The notes under the pieces: generated by a model
What the model was told of the DNA's origin: nothing
What the model saw: the letters and a program-made list of their open reading frames with translations, nothing else
Databases searched by the model: none
Position numbers and translations under genes: made by a program
Part shown: positions 16,331 through 28,986 of the stretch, piece after piece
Position numbering within the stretch: position 1 is the first letter of the stretch
How the letters are laid out: each line of letters begins with the position of its first letter
Assembly (NCBI GenBank): GCA_037447605.1
Contig: CM074815.1
Span: 1,866,525 to 1,930,524, forward strand
Direction: 5' to 3'
DNA length: 64,000 nt
Origin: Zygnema circumcarinatum
Taxonomy: Eukaryota; Streptophyta; Zygnematophyceae; Zygnematales; Zygnemataceae

Positions 16331-19023
16331 TCACTCTATTCCACTCGGTCTACTCAAATTCAAACGACTGCATTGCAAAACTTTACGGAGGTAGGTTTTC
16401 CACAACCGGTTTGTAATTATCCTATGAAGTAGCCTCAGGCTCTAAGTCAACATTTTAAATAACCACTTCCACTTCCTTCTTTACTTGTATAGAGGCGAAT
16501 TGGGGTTGCATATTACCTTCTGACTCGGGGAGAAGCGCTTAATATTGAGGTCAGGGCAAAGCTGATTGAGTAAGGCAACTTCCCGTGCTTTAGCCAGCTG
16601 AACCCCACAGACAGTATGCAGAATGATTGTAAGAAATAAGAGAGAAAAAGGTAGAGGATAAGATGAGGGAGAAACGAACAGACAGAACTCCATCTGAACC
16701 CCTTCAATATGCAGACTTCCTGGAGTGAGAAAAAAAAGAGACAAGCTATATCCAGCCTTACCTCTGTTTGCTGTCTAGTCAGCACAGCAAGGGAGGAAGG
16801 GGAAGGGCTCCATAACGGGGGTGTGCGAGGAGTAAGAAGTTTCCACTTTTCCAGTTTCTGCACCTCTGTAGTATCGGAGTCTCTCTCACCTTCTACCTGA
16901 TAAAAAAAAAGCTCCATCAGTCCCTTTCCTTAGCAAAGGAATGGCTGACAGCAGCGGTCGATGCTTCAGAGAAAGTCACAATAAACAGCAAGCAAAGGGC
17001 GAACAGTTTAGATCAGCATGGGATGAAATGAAAACGTAAGTGGAACTGGTAATGCAATGAACGATGGCAACAACATCAATAGACCTTAGCAATTTGTCAA
17101 GGCATAACATGGTTGTAGAATAGTAATGAAGGAAACAGACACCTCCACCGTCTCTTGACTGCGATCTATGGAAGAGCCAATGGCCAAATTGGGAAGGGAG
17201 GCAGTGCACTGTACCTGGTCAACAACTTGGACGGCCCCCTGGTAAACCATCCGCTCTCGGGATGTCCTGGCCGCTACATTTTGCTCTGTCTGCAAAACAG
17301 CAATTGATGCTATGCATTCTTGAACCAAATAAACAATATCCTGCACCGCATGCTTACTTTCCTCCAAGTCAAGGATATGTTGAAGCAAGTCAGAACCACA
17401 GTAAGGCGAGCTCTCACCAGAGAGGAGAGGAGTCTGCTGAGAAGAGTGGTGTCAGTGCAGCATGAAGCAGCTTGGGCAGCCATGGCTGCTCTGCACATGT
17501 TCCGGCATGCCTGCAGCCACGCACTGAGAGCCTCCTCCTGTGCATCTATTGTCGGCTCTTCCCTAAGCAGACTCTGCTCTGCACAAACGGCAACATGATT
17601 TTGCTCTCAGCTCAGGTGCAAGCAATGATACTATATCCTTCCTGCTTGAAAAAACATCAAAGGTTCAGTATACATCGATTCATCGATGTTCATGAGAATG
17701 GCTTGAAGGCAGTTTCTCTTCGACAAGCATTGCTGTTAAGAAGTTCTACCTCAGGCTGAGCCGCAGAGAATGCCATACGGGAAGTCGGCCTTTGCTGAGA
17801 CAATATTACGCTCTGCAAGCTGCGCTCTCCAACTCCATCTCCTTTGGGTGTCAAACGGCTGATTTTCACTCTACCAAGTATTAAATGGGATCGCATAACT
17901 TCCGCTTTCCGCAACTTGAGAAAGCAAAAACTTTACGAACAACGATCGCAGACGTTCATGAGGGAAGCAAGGTTTACCTGTCTACGGCATTGCGACAGTT
18001 CTCAAAAGCCGCATCGTCTGAAGGAAGGGATCGAGAGCATAGATTAACGCAGACATGTGAAAATATCAACCGAAGAAAGGGCACAGCCTTGATGTGCATA
18101 CACCTGGGCCCTCACGACACCCCCTCTATCTTATCTCATCTCTTGCACTAATGCACATTAGGACAGAGCAAGCACGACGTGAGCTGATTACGAATTAGGA
18201 AAGGTGCAGGACACTTTAGAGAGTGCAGAGGGACCAAGAGGCGCCTCTGTATTACCCTGACGGCGTTTGCAAATTCGCTGCTTCAGGTGATGCTTTGCAC
18301 GAAGGACAAGGCGGTAGCCATTGCCCTCGCTCCATACGCCGCAACTGCTCGATCTTGATCAGAAAGTGGGTTTTTTCCCAAAGCTCCAAAACGACCCCTC
18401 CAACACCTTCCAGCCCTGCGCCTGCCTTGCCCCTTTTGCTGCTCTTTTCAGGCAAACTCTTGGCTTACATGCAAGGTTCACTGCATTGGAATTGTGTTTT
18501 TGTTTTCTGATTTGGAGATTGACTACAGTGTACCGTAAAAACAGAGATTGTCGAAGGCAGCACAAGCACAACTGGCACTAGAGTCAACTCTGAACCACTC
18601 TCAAACATGGTTGTTACTCACATTCAGCACTCTCCTTCTCGCAGTTCCCCTCCATCTCCACTTGCCCGACCTTCAGTTGCCGAACAGAAACATCCTGCAA
18701 GGTCATCATTGAACGATACAACCTATGGAAAATGACTTACGGTCGCCATAAAAACAAAAAACACACATACATAACCATAAGCACACAAAAGCACAGCGAA
18801 CTCTATCCCTTCCCTAACCCGAAAGGACACACACACTTACGAGGTGATCAGGAAGCGCAAACTGCAGAGCCGCGTTGTCACTCCCAACAGCGCAGCCGTA
18901 CTGGTCCGCCGGACTGACATGGCAGACGAGTCTCCCTTGGAAGAGCGGCTCCCCCAGCATTCCCTCGCCGCAGCGCAGCGGGCGCAGCCATGGCTGCCCC
19001 CCCAGCCACTGCCGCGCCTCCAT
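16331..19023 (-). CDS. Unidentified multi-exon gene, helical protein
   Basis: A minus-strand gene is supported by a chain of good splice sites and open frames. Clear exons (plus coordinates): 18841-19023 (start, MEARQWLGGQPW), 18622-18694, about 18256-18357, 17978-18000, 17750-17914, 17358-17573, 17215-17289, 16762-16896, 16517-16597 and a probable last exon 16331-16441. The middle is helical, for example AKHHLKQRICKRRQELSQ and EALSAWLQACRNMC. A Pro-rich segment LLTPRTPPLWSPSPSSL follows. I do not recognise the family. The junction between the second and third exons cannot be made to keep frame with the sites I see, so a small exon is missing from this model or the gene is damaged. Exon 17978-18000 is only 23 nt and tentative. 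Confidence 0.5.
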
Positions 19024-19069
19024 CGTCTTCCCCCTGCCTCCCTGCCACGCCGGGCATACACATACATTC

Positions 19070-19220
19070 CATGCCCTGACATGCCATGACAGGCCATGCC
19101 ATGCCATGCCATACCCGACCATGCCTTGCCATGCTATACCCGGCTTTGCCTTGCCTTGCCATGCCCTGCCATGCCATACCCGGCCATGCCTCGCCTTGCC
19201 ATGCCCTGCCCTGCCATGTC
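19070..19220. repeat. (TGCCA)n-type degenerate satellite
   Basis: About 150 bp made of CATGCC/TTGCC pentamer-hexamer repeats lies just upstream of the start codon of the unidentified gene at 19023. It gives spurious His/Gly/Met-rich frames. Confidence 0.8.
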
Positions 19221-19549
19221 TAGGGCGAGGGAGGGCTTCCGTCAGCGGTAACCCCAAAAAACCGACGAATCTCAGGCTGGCACGTGGGCAAGTGGCAGTC
19301 GAGAGTGGCTCCTTTTTTTGTATCCACGTGGCGATCTCTGATTGGGTGGAGCTTGAAAAGTGCTCTTGTTACAGCCGAGGCGCCTGCAAGGCAGGCAGGC
19401 AGGAAGGCCTCCCTCCCTCCCTCCCTCCCTCCTCCCTCTGCGGTAGCCATGGCTTCCGCCCTCTCCCCGTGCAGGCGGTGAGGGACGTCATCAGAACGTG
19501 CAGCTTGTGAGGAACAAGCCAACTGTTTTCTGCAATTTTTTTTCGTCTA

Positions 19550-20040
19550 TTTTGATCTTTTTTTTCTTTCTAGTTGCGTTTTTCCGCTTCTTCTTTCTTC
19601 ACCTCTCCTTTTTTTTTCTCTATTTCTGCTATCTGTCAGCTCATTTTCTCTTCTCTCAGGTCTCCTCTTTCCCTCTCTCATGCTTTCGCCTTAGGTTTGC
19701 TTGTCTCTCTCTCTCTCTCCCTCTCCCACTCTCTTCGCTCTCTCTCTCCCTCGCGCTCTCTCTCTCTTCCCCCCTCGCTTTCTCTCCCACTCTCTCCCTC
19801 TCCCTCTCTCTCCCTCTCCCCCTCACTCTCTTTCCCACTCTTTGTCTCGCCCTCCCTCTCTCTCTCTCTCTCTCCCCCCCCCTCTCTCTCCAACCCTTTG
19901 TCTCCCTCTCCCTTTCTCTCTCCCACTCTCTGTGCCTCCCTCTACCTCTCTCTCTCTCCTCCCCGCTCTCCCTCCCACTCTCTGTCTCTCCCTTCTCTCT
20001 CTCTCTCCCCACCCCGCTCTCTCTCTTTCTCTCTCGCACA
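19550..20040. repeat. CT-rich low-complexity tract
   Basis: Nearly 500 bp of imperfect CTCTC, CCCTCTC and TTTCT repeats. Open frames across it are artefacts of composition. Confidence 0.85.
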
Positions 20041-21694
20041 CAGGGCTCGCTATCTATTCTTCCCTGCAACTATTCTACTTCTCTAGCACCCATCGGCTGC
20101 TAGCCCCCCGTGGAATGAAGCATTTTATTGAAAGCATATCGATTTTTTAAAGCGCATTTTGAATCGTATAAATATCTCGTTGATATCTAGTCGATGTTTC
20201 GTTCTCCCGGACAGATAATGAGGGCTTCATTGTAAAGCTGTCTGTCACCATTCAGTTGCCGAATGCGGCACAGAGCCCCCCGCTCACATGTTGCCCCCCG
20301 CTCCCCTTCCCCCCTTTCCCCCCGAAAATAAGGATTGATAATGCGGAGTGCCGACACGTGAATTTTATTACATTGCATAAACTTTTCAAACAAAAGAAAT
20401 AATTTCAATTTTTGTAGAATGAGAGTGCTACGATTTCTATTCAACCACTTCGCAAATTGGAAACTGCTTCTTGCAAAATGATGCAATGACCAGCTGTCCT
20501 GCTGGGAGTTGAATACATTCTTTCGACAAAGGCAATGCATTGCATGTTCCAGCACTGCTTTGCAGGATTTTTAATCGAGAGACTTGCGGAAAGTTTTGGG
20601 GGCAAAATTTCTTCACTACATTGCTTTTGTTGAATACTCATTCTTGGTTGAGTACTTTTTCTTTTCGAATCATACATTCATAATGGTCTGCTGTCTTTTT
20701 CTCATCGTCCTTCAATTTGGGTCCATGTAAAATAAGAGAACAGATATTATGTTTCTAGTTTCATTCTGACTGTGCTTGACCAGCAGACCATTGCAAGGGA
20801 TCTTTTAAGAAAATTCCGCTTCTGTGTTCCCGTTCTCCGCTTTCCATTTCCCTTATATGCCGCCCCTTTCGTTGTACGTCACTTTTTGTGTTCGATATCT
20901 GATATAGATCCTTTGAATGATGCAGGTTTGCTAAAGCATCAACTCCTGGGAGGACACTGAAGGGATGGAGGCCTCATCCTGCATAATAGGCAGAAAGTTT
21001 AGCTGTGCTATAACTGGCTACTATCTTGCTGCGTTCCTTCCAACTTGTCCTAACATTCTTTCCCTCTGCTGAAATCCCTGATTAATTCTCAGCAATAGTA
21101 TTTTCTAGGGTAAACCTGCAAAAGCATCGGTAACCCGTAACAGAATGCATCATAGCATGTGCACCATGACGAAACATATGCGCCATACATATAACACCTG
21201 GAACATAATGCAGGTAGGTCCGCTGCCGGAATGGGATCTGGATCTGCAGGACAAATGGGGCCCTCCTAGAAATAGTTGCGCCGTGATTAGTCGCAGCTTG
21301 AGCCGGCGAGCGCAGGGCGGACCGTTGGATCGACTGCAGGAGCAATGCGAACCGTCGATTCATCCGCGACCCCGCCTTTCCGCCCGGCCGCCCGGCCGCC
21401 CGGCCGCCCGCAACGAAAATTCGTTACAGCCACGGAAATTAATTTACTTGGTTGATTTTTGGCTCGCATCCAGTTTGGCTCGCTCACACCCACCCCGTGC
21501 ACGGACACGGGCGACCCGAGTTGGCTCACTCAACTTAACTCAGCTCGAGTCGCGTCGAGTCGCATCGAGTCGAGTCGATTCGAGGCAATCCGGGTCTCAT
21601 CAGCCTGGCCTGTCTGCCTGCCTGTACGGACGCGACCCGAGCAATTCGCCTTTAGCCCCGCCTCCAGGAAGCAAAAAAACGGGGCAAAGGGTCC

Positions 21695-21698
21695 AAAA
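21695..21698 (-). terminator. RNA polymerase III T-run after tRNA-iMet
   Basis: AAAA on the plus strand is TTTT on the tRNA strand, 37 nt beyond the 3' end. A longer T7 run follows at 21673-21679 and could act as a backup. Confidence 0.5.
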
Positions 21699-21734
21699 TG
21701 GAGACCGGTATCAAAGTACCTAAGCCGACGGAGT

Positions 21735-21806
21735 TATCAGAGCCAGGTTTCGATCCTGGGACCTGTGGGTTATGGGCCCACCACGCTTCCGCTGCGCCAC
21801 TCTGAT
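21735..21806 (-). tRNA. Initiator tRNA-Met (CAU)
   Basis: The 72-nt minus-strand sequence folds as a eukaryotic initiator tRNA. The acceptor stem is AUCAGAG with CUCUGAU (A1:U72 pair) and the discriminator base is A. The anticodon CAU lies in the loop of GGGCCCATAACCCA, with three G:C pairs next to the loop. The T-loop is ATCGAAA (A54 type). These are the marks of initiator and not elongator tRNA-Met. It matches the well-known plant initiator sequence. There is no intron. A TTTT on its strand lies about 37 nt downstream. Confidence 0.96.
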
Positions 21807-22002
21807 GTATGTTTGAAACCCTGCACAGTTTTTAATCTAATCCATAAATTAGGTCCCCTATCCACCTCCACTCTCGAAGCCGCCATGGCGGAGCGCCTTC
21901 GCTCTCGCCCCCTGCAGGCCATGGCTTCCGCAGCGGCCGCCGAGGCGGCGGAGAGAGCCCTCCGCCACAGATGAGGCGGTGCTTGCAACAGAGCGAGGCG
22001 CC

Positions 22003-25000
22003 ATGGGGATCGTGACGTCGTCCATTGCCGCCAAGTTCGCCTTCTTCCCGCCCACCCCGCCCTCCTACGCCCTCGTTGCGGACGAGGCCCGGGATGGCCG
22101 CCTGCGCTTCGACGACATCCCTCCGCTGGAGCATGTGGAAGTGCTCAAGCTGAAGACGCGCAAGCGGCAGGAGATAGTCGCCATGTTCGTACGCAACACG
22201 AAGGCGCGGCTGACGCTGCTGCACTCCCATGGAAATGCGGCGGATTTAGGGCAAATGCACGACCTCTATGTCGATTTGAGCGCCATGCTGCAGGTCAATG
22301 TGTTCGGGTGAGTGAGGAGGGAGTCTGTGCGGGACGAGGTTTGGAGATACAGAAACTAGGGTTCTGCATACACTTATTGAAGTCTCTCCGATTTTTCCAT
22401 TTCGTGCGACCTTATCTATTCTCTCTCTTTCTCTCTCCCTCTCTCTCTCTCTGTCTCCCTCTCTCTCTCTTTGTCCCTCCCTCTCTCTCTCTGCGCGGAG
22501 GTTCACTGAATGTCTGAAGCCCCATGCTGGATAACTGCAGTGAAACAGACTGAAACTTGAAAATCTCCTTCATGTTGGAGGCCTTATTCAAGCAAAGAGT
22601 GCACCATCAGTGTGCAAATCAGGTTCTTTCTGCGCGCCTTTGAAACTGCGTAACGACAGTAGAGACATGAGCTGTGTGAGCATGTCTGCTTGATTCAAGG
22701 ATGAACCAACCAGGCGCAGGATTTTTGTCTTCGTAATTCTGCTAGAATAAAATTGTAGTGAGGAAACTTGGCATGGAGTATCAGTTGTGCTTGTGCTGAT
22801 ACTGTCTCCGGATAGGCTTACATATTAAGCGTTTCTCTCGTCAATTGAGCGTCTGGCTATTGTCACACTACTTATCCTGAGTTCCTGGTGCAAATCTTTC
22901 TCCCTGTTAGTTTGGCCTTAGCGCTCAACATCATCTCGTCATGCTCCATAAAACCGACAGCAGATAGCTTCTAATGAGAGCTATTATCGTTAGGGAAAAC
23001 TTACTCGCAGGTTGTGAAGGGCAAAATTAGTGATTGAGGATAGGCTATGCAACCGTTGATATGCATGCGTGCATGCACAGCTGACGGAGGCCGGAACCAT
23101 CTCTTTAACAACCGGTTTCGTCTAACTTAGAATATAGTTATTCGAATCTCAATTTATAAATTCTTAGCTTTTGGCTGAAGTGAGGAGGCCCTGGCTGATG
23201 ATATCTTAGGGGCATGTACGACCATAACGCTTATTTTTTGCTAAAGAAATAGAGAACATGGGCACCCTCGAGATTTGATCATATTAAAGAATAACTTTAG
23301 GACTTTCAGTGTTCACAGCAGGATTTTGTCTATTTCGGAGGGAAGTTATGCGAGGACAGCTGAACTGGTAGCTGTATGTTAGCTTGTTGAGACCATAGAG
23401 GTTTTCAATATTAAATTGTTCAGCGTTAGAAGTACATACCAATCATCTCAGGCTCTGTGTATAGTCGAAGGTTGCTAGAAGGTCCATTTTATGCAAACTT
23501 CGGCTAAATCTCCTTTGGTTCATTTTTCAGCGAGGAGAAGTGTTCAAAATTCATAACGCATGTACCTTATGGTCATAGTGTGAAGCCGAAGTTCTCTACA
23601 GCAGGAAACATTTGTTGCATTACTAATGGTATTCACTAAGAGAAATCCTTTTAATATTGCTCAGTTCAGATTCCACTTGTGAGTGGCCATTCTCGACTGT
23701 CTTTTTGTGATTGTTTTTGCTGCAGTCCACAATTAGTGTACCTCTGTTTCTTGTAGAGTTTTGGTTTGGGGATCTTTTCAACGTTTGGAGACACTAGTCA
23801 TGTTCACATGTCACATTTCAAAATACGCCTGTCGAAGCTCGTGAACGCGTCTGACTGAAATCTATTACTTTTGTTGTCAACTTCATCCTTTCCCGGTCGG
23901 CTTGTCTTTGGATATGTAATATATATGTGTATATATATACATATATATATTGTCTTTCGCGGCTGTCTCTGTTGCCGACGTTACCGTTTTTCCTCTCAGA
24001 AGTGGGTTGTGTTGTGCGTTTTGCAGATATGACTACACTGGCTATGGCTGCTCTTCGGGAAAGGTAAGATATCCATCCGGTTTCTTCCTTAGACTGGGCA
24101 CTTGCTAGAGCAGATTCTCCCCGTCCGACAAATGAAATGCCCAAGATTCTTCTTGTTTCTGCTTCGTTTAAATATCCTCTTCTGAGACTTCTGTCCCCTT
24201 GCACCTTGTAGCCCAACAAGGTCTGAAAAATGTTGTGTGTCTTAGCTTCCACAGTAGTTCTAACAGCTGTATTGAAGGTGGCAGCCCAACGAATACAATA
24301 CGTATGCGGATATTGATGCGGCTTTCGAATGCTTGCAAACAAGATTCAATATAAGGCCCGAGGACATAGTGCTTTATGGCCAGTCAGTGGGAAGTGGTCC
24401 CACAGTGGATTTGGCTGCACGTTGCCATCGCTTGCGAGGAGTTGTTCTCCATAGCCCCATCCTCTCCGGTGTTCGCGTCCTTTATCAAGTAAAACACACA
24501 TATTGGTTCGACATTTTTAAGGTGCGACCAGATCCCCTGTTGGCTCCTCCATGAAAGGGTCCATGGAGACGTACTAAATTGTTTCAATGGAGTAAACCAT
24601 ATGCAGAACCTTGGAGAGTGAGTGTTTTATCTGCTGAACTCGATGACATGTATGCCTTTTGAATGGCTGGGTACGTGCAGAACATTGACAAGATCGGCGC
24701 AGTAGATTGCCCTGTCCTTGTCCTTCACGTGAGTATTCTCTGCCTGCCTCAGTCTCACATTCTCAATGGTTTTCTATCGATGCATTTGACGTAATTACTC
24801 TATAAGGGTGAAGGTATTTTGGTAGTTTTCCCTCTTGTCCTTTACAATCAGGTTTTGGGGATGCCGGCAGCCGTGGCTGTATTCTTATCTGCTGCTTTGC
24901 GCCCTAAAGTTGTGACAGTGTCATCCAAGGGTTTCCCTATGGAGAGAGGGAGCTCTTTCATCGCACTTCTGGGGGTTGGAGACGCGTTCAAGAGCGCGCC

Positions 25001-25251
25001 AAACCTTGTTTTCTGAGTTGATCTGTTTTGTTGCGGGACAGGGAACGGCTGATGAAGTGGTGCACATTTCTCACGGCCGCGATTTGGCGCATCTCTGCAA
25101 GAAGCCATTTGACCCCCTTTGGATCGAAGGCGGCAGGCACTGCGATTTGGAGTTCTATCCTGACTTCTTGCAGCATCTCCGCAAGTTCCTCTCCTTCTTA
25201 GTGCAACACCCTCCTCCGGACGATTCAAGCAAAGAAAATGGAGCAAAATAG
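22003..25251 (+). CDS. ABHD17-like alpha/beta hydrolase (putative depalmitoylase)
   Basis: Exons 22003-22307, 24027-24063, 24285-24521, 24681-24728 and 25042-25251 give 278 residues in one frame. The protein matches the ABHD17 family of serine hydrolases, which in animals remove S-palmitoyl groups at membranes. The nucleophile lies in GQSVGSG (Ser148), the acid in GTADEVV (Asp213) and the base in GGRHCDLE (His242). Other family marks are [12 protein letters not shown] and HSPILSG. The N terminus [22 protein letters not shown] starts with an MG..-S motif suited to N-myristoylation, as in plant homologues, and unlike the Cys-rich palmitoylated N terminus of animal ABHD17. Exon 2 is only 37 nt and follows a 1.7-kb intron. 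AATAAA at about 25364 may be the poly(A) signal. Confidence 0.92.
22308..24026 (+). other. Long first intron of the ABHD17-like gene
   Basis: This 1.7-kb intron is AT-rich, with a CT microsatellite at 22420-22492 and a (TATA) patch at 23916-23950. No nested gene or mobile element was recognised. Confidence 0.7.
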
Positions 25252-26463
25252 ACTCCTTTTAAAGGCATGTACAGCATACATCTCGCGTCTCTTTTTTCGA
25301 TTTAATTCACGCTCATAGTGAAAGGGGGGCTTGCTTCATCTTTTGATTACATCTTTTCTGGGTCAATAAACTTGTGGATTTATAGCGGGGGTAACCATAC
25401 ATTGATGGGGGAGGATTGCCTTCTTTATCGTTCTTGAAAAGCCGCAAGTAGTGCAGGCAGTAAATGTAAGGAAGATCCTTTTCTTTCCCTTTGTTCCGTT
25501 CAGTATATTGAACAAGAGCCATTTGGGGACTGAAAAGTCCAATACCTGGAGGTGATCTAGCAAATACTTTAACTGGGGGAGGAGACGTGACATGTGAGAG
25601 TCCGGACAGTGCTTGTCAAAACCCTGAAATAAAAGCGTGATCGTATGCAGAAACCCACTTGGGTTCGCAATGTGTTCTGTTGTGCCATCCATATCATTCC
25701 ACGCATGTCCCACACTGCATCGATGGTCGTCGTATTCACAAACCACTTGTTTACAAATTGTGATAATCACAGATCGTTCTATTTACAATTCGTCTTATTT
25801 TTATTTTCCCAACGCGGACGCTTTGGGTTCTGCACTTTGTATTCTCGTTGTGTGGTAGATGGAGGAGTAGGTGCCCATATGTTGGTGCCTTATCTGCCTG
25901 AGGAAGGATGGAATGGAATCTCTTACCTCAGTGCAGATGTGGAACCTCTCATTGCCATTCTCGCTTATCCACACCTTCATAGCTGCCATACAATGTCTGC
26001 TTTCGTCTTGTTATGTCTTGCACCCATTACCCTTGAGGGAGGTGGGGGGAGGCTACCGGGCCGCTGCAGGCTGTGGCATATTTCCATCATTTTCTGGCCT
26101 GCTCTAGGAGCAGCGCTCTGCTCATAACCTTGTCTTCTTCGTCGTTTGCTCCGCTTTTCACGTTGTACGTTTGATGGCGTCGCCACTGTCAGATCAACTC
26201 CAATCCATATATACATACAACCACAGAGGCAAAAAAGTGGACCATCACATGTCTCCTCGAGATTGGCATCCTAAGCAGCCCTACTTCCCTAGGGCCTCGT
26301 TATTTGCAGAAAGTCATACACTGACATTCCCTATCTGCTGGGCCCTACCTCCCTTATGTACACCTCACGCTCCTCTGACCTTCCATCTATCCACATCTTC
26401 TGCTTTTCCCTTACGAGCCCTTGGCGCCCTTACCTTGAGAACTTCTTAGGAAACACCACAGAG
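25252..26463. other. Intergenic between convergent ABHD17 and membrane-protein genes
   Basis: It contains the 3' UTRs of both genes and a short match to the end of the retroelement family of this window (about 26155-26195). No gene was found. Confidence 0.55.
26155..26195 (+). mobile_element. Possible 3'-end remnant of the R2-like retroelement family
   Basis: The string GTACGTTTGATGGCGTCGCC followed by ACTGTCAG resembles the retroelement 3' ends at 33100, 39280 and 52725 (GTAC-TTTGATGGC-GCCATCGTGAG). Only about 40 bp match, so this may be a decayed copy or chance. Confidence 0.35.
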
Positions 26464-27967
26464 TCAGGCTCGTGTCTTCTGCCATTTGCGGTATTCAGCT
26501 GAGGCAAGGAGGCCCTGCAGGGCCTCCTTTGTGCACTGCTGAGAGAGGCGCTTCATATCTTCTGAGCTCCGCAGCTGGTGGTTGCCACCCCTCCAGTGGT
26601 ACCATGAAAGCTGCAGCTCCTCCTCGGGATGCCTCTCTTGCGCCGAATCTTTTTCACCCAACTCCCCCCTCCTCAAGCATAAGTCAGCCAATCAGATTCC
26701 CTCCTCCTCCCATTTGTTTTTCTTCTCCTTCCAACAACTTTCCTTCTTCCCCTGTCTCCATGTTCTCTTCGTCCCTTCTCTCCGTTAGTTTCTGTGTTCT
26801 CTCATTCCTTTCCCAATTCTCTACGTCCAACAGCACTCTCCTTCCCCATACACGCTGCGTGCCTCCTTCTTGTTGACTCAAGCAGGGAGGGAGGCGTAAA
26901 ATTTAAGAAAGCTCGTTCGAGCTACCGACGGATTTAAGGCTTCAAACTTGTGAAAACTCACCGAACTCGCAGGCCGGGAGAGCGCCATTGCTCTCATCAG
27001 AGTTAGCAATACTGGAAATCGACTCTGTCTCCTCCTCCTCCTCCTCACTTCTGGATGTAATTCAAGGCCAAAATTGCATCCCAATAATGCCCTTTCAGTG
27101 TCCCTGTGGTGAGGCACTTCCAAAATCATACCCCCTCGCCTTCATTGACTTTCCTCCGAACAAAAAAAGGTAGAACACGAGTAAAGCTACAAGACCCGAA
27201 TTAATCGTCCCGAATGCTTTGAGCTCCGTCCAACTCACCTTCTTGAAACCTTGGAACGAAGCAGCTCCGCGCTGGCCACTGCCACAATAATTGACCCGGT
27301 ACTCACAAGAAGGTTATTGGAGACCTGCATGCGCCACCCAGTAAACCCAGCCGTTATCTCCTCGCACGCCGGCATAATCTTTGATAGCTACAACATATCC
27401 AAGCTATCTCTGACCATCAAAAGGTTGCTTGACGCAGACTCAGCCGCTAACCCACTCCCTCACCAGCCACACATAACACTCAGTCGTAAACTCACTTGTC
27501 CGATGAGCACAATGGCCAGAAAGCTCAAAATTCCCTCAACCGCTTCTGAGGCTCGAGCTCGACCTGACTTCAAATTCTGTTTGTTCGTCGCAGAAAGCAA
27601 AAGCAGAGAGCCGATTACTAGGAAAACGACTCGCAAGTGTTGAAGCTCTGCGAATGCAAAAAAAAAAAAAAACTGACAGCATAAGCCGATGCAGCTCTAA
27701 TTGGGCATCTCAAGGAGACTGAGGAAGGTGGAGGCAGAAGCCAGAAAGGGAGGACAGGGAAGTGAAGGCCGAGCAGCAGGAAACAATCTTAATAGAAGGT
27801 AAAGACTTAGGTTGTATTTTATGTTTGGGATGTAAAAAGGGTTTACTTGCACCGCCTTCTCGGTGTAAACCTAAAAATTCGGAAGCAGAGTGGTGGCAAA
27901 AAAGGAGGAAGTTAAGGAAGGGCGCTGTGGAGAGGCCCAGCAGGACGACTTTGCCATCTGGCGCCAT
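26464..27967 (-). CDS. Small predicted membrane protein, unknown family
   Basis: Exons (plus coordinates, 5' to 3'): 27871-27967, 27496-27647, 27307-27387, 27239-27278, about 26962-27050, 26464-26561. The protein starts MAPDGKVVLLGLSTAPFLNF. Exon 2 holds two hydrophobic spans, LRVVFLVIGSLLLLSA and EGILSFLAIVLIGQ. The next exons read ACEEITAGFTGWRMQVSNN and PARSCFVPRFQE, then an acidic stretch (six Glu, ending ALPACEF) and a C-terminal helix KRLSQQCTKEALQGLLASAE. I do not recognise the family. The junction 27239/27050 is off by one base in my model, so one boundary is wrong or a micro-exon is missing. The other junctions keep frame. Confidence 0.6.
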
Positions 27968-28986
27968 AATGAGATTCCTATTAGAGGATCTCACATGGAA
28001 AAAGGTAGAGGGAGAGGGGCGGAAGGGGCGGGGAAAGAGAGGAAAGGGCGATAAAGAAAGGAGCGACCGAGGAAGGAGCGGACAAAAGAAAAGGGGAGAA
28101 GAGGGAGATTTTTCGAGAATATAGAAGGATAGGGCGGAGGGAGAGAGAAGGGGAGAGGGAAGGGGAGGGAGAGGGGGGGGGTGGGGAGGGAGTAGGATGA
28201 AGGAGAGCGAGGGCGAGGAAACTGAGGGAGAGAGAGGGAGGCGAGGTTCTGCGCTTGAAGGGGCGTCCCAACGGGAATATTTTGAACTGTGACACATGTC
28301 ACAACTGGCGCCGTTGAACTACACAAAATAACTTAAGTGTTCCACGCGGCCCAACGACGTCAGCGGGTCCAAGTCAGCAGTCAGCATCCAATCGGAAAGG
28401 TCCACGTGTCAAACTGCGTCGAGCTGCGATGTCACATGTCAGCGCGGACGGGCTTCTAGAGATCGGCAATCCATGCATCCAGTTCCGTTCTGCCCTTCGA
28501 CGCTGGAAATGCACAGAGACATGGATGCGTGTGGTTCTTCAAGCATACATCAGGAAGGGTCTCTCCCTTTCCTTCTCTCTCCCTCTCTCCCTCTCCCTCT
28601 CACCCTCTCCTCTCTCACTCCCTCTCCCTCTCCCTCCTATTCTCCGGCCGGCCCTCTCCCTCGCGCTCACATCCAACATAGGGTCTTGCAGTTCGTGTGT
28701 TATGTTAGAAAACAGAGCACAGTCTCCTTGCTTCTGTTTGAAAAACTGAAACGAAAAGCAGTTGCACCCACTCAACCATCCATCCACATGAACAGACACA
28801 CGCTCCAAGGAAGGATCACCCAAGTAAAAGGAAGGCCCCATGCGAAGCCATTCAGAAGGGTAGACTTCGAGGTGGCTACCAAAGTGAAGGCCCCTCTCCC
28901 CGCTGCGTAGACATCTTTCCCTGAATCCTGTACACCTTGGAATCCAGAATACGGAAGACTATACATCATCGGATCCAAGCCGGAGC
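27968..28986. other. Intergenic between ATE1 and the membrane-protein gene
   Basis: GA-rich purine tract at 28000-28240 and CT-rich tract at 28560-28660. A promoter-like block at 28340-28450 holds TGACGT/GACGTC, CCAATC and CCACGTGT words, suitable for the minus-strand gene that starts at 27967. No gene was found. Confidence 0.5.

Larger units (their letters stand above)
19024..21734. other. Intergenic, pyrimidine-rich then AT-rich
   Basis: No gene was found. 19550-20040 is a long T- and CT-rich stretch, 20100-21100 is AT-rich, and 21290-21640 has CG-rich simple-sequence patches (GGCCGCCC and GAGTCG runs) ahead of the tRNA gene. Confidence 0.55.

Noticed and set aside
19656-20103. Long Ser/Leu-rich (+) and Arg/Glu-rich (-) reading frames
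   Set aside because: They arise from CT/GA low-complexity sequence; six frames are open for composition reasons and no domain is visible.
27991-28326. Pro/Ser-rich minus-strand frames upstream of the membrane-protein gene
   Set aside because: They are composition artefacts of a GA-rich purine tract with no splice support.
28772-28978. 68-residue frame starting MDPMMYSLPYSGFQG
   Set aside because: It lies after the ATE1 stop codon with no splice link and no recognised similarity.
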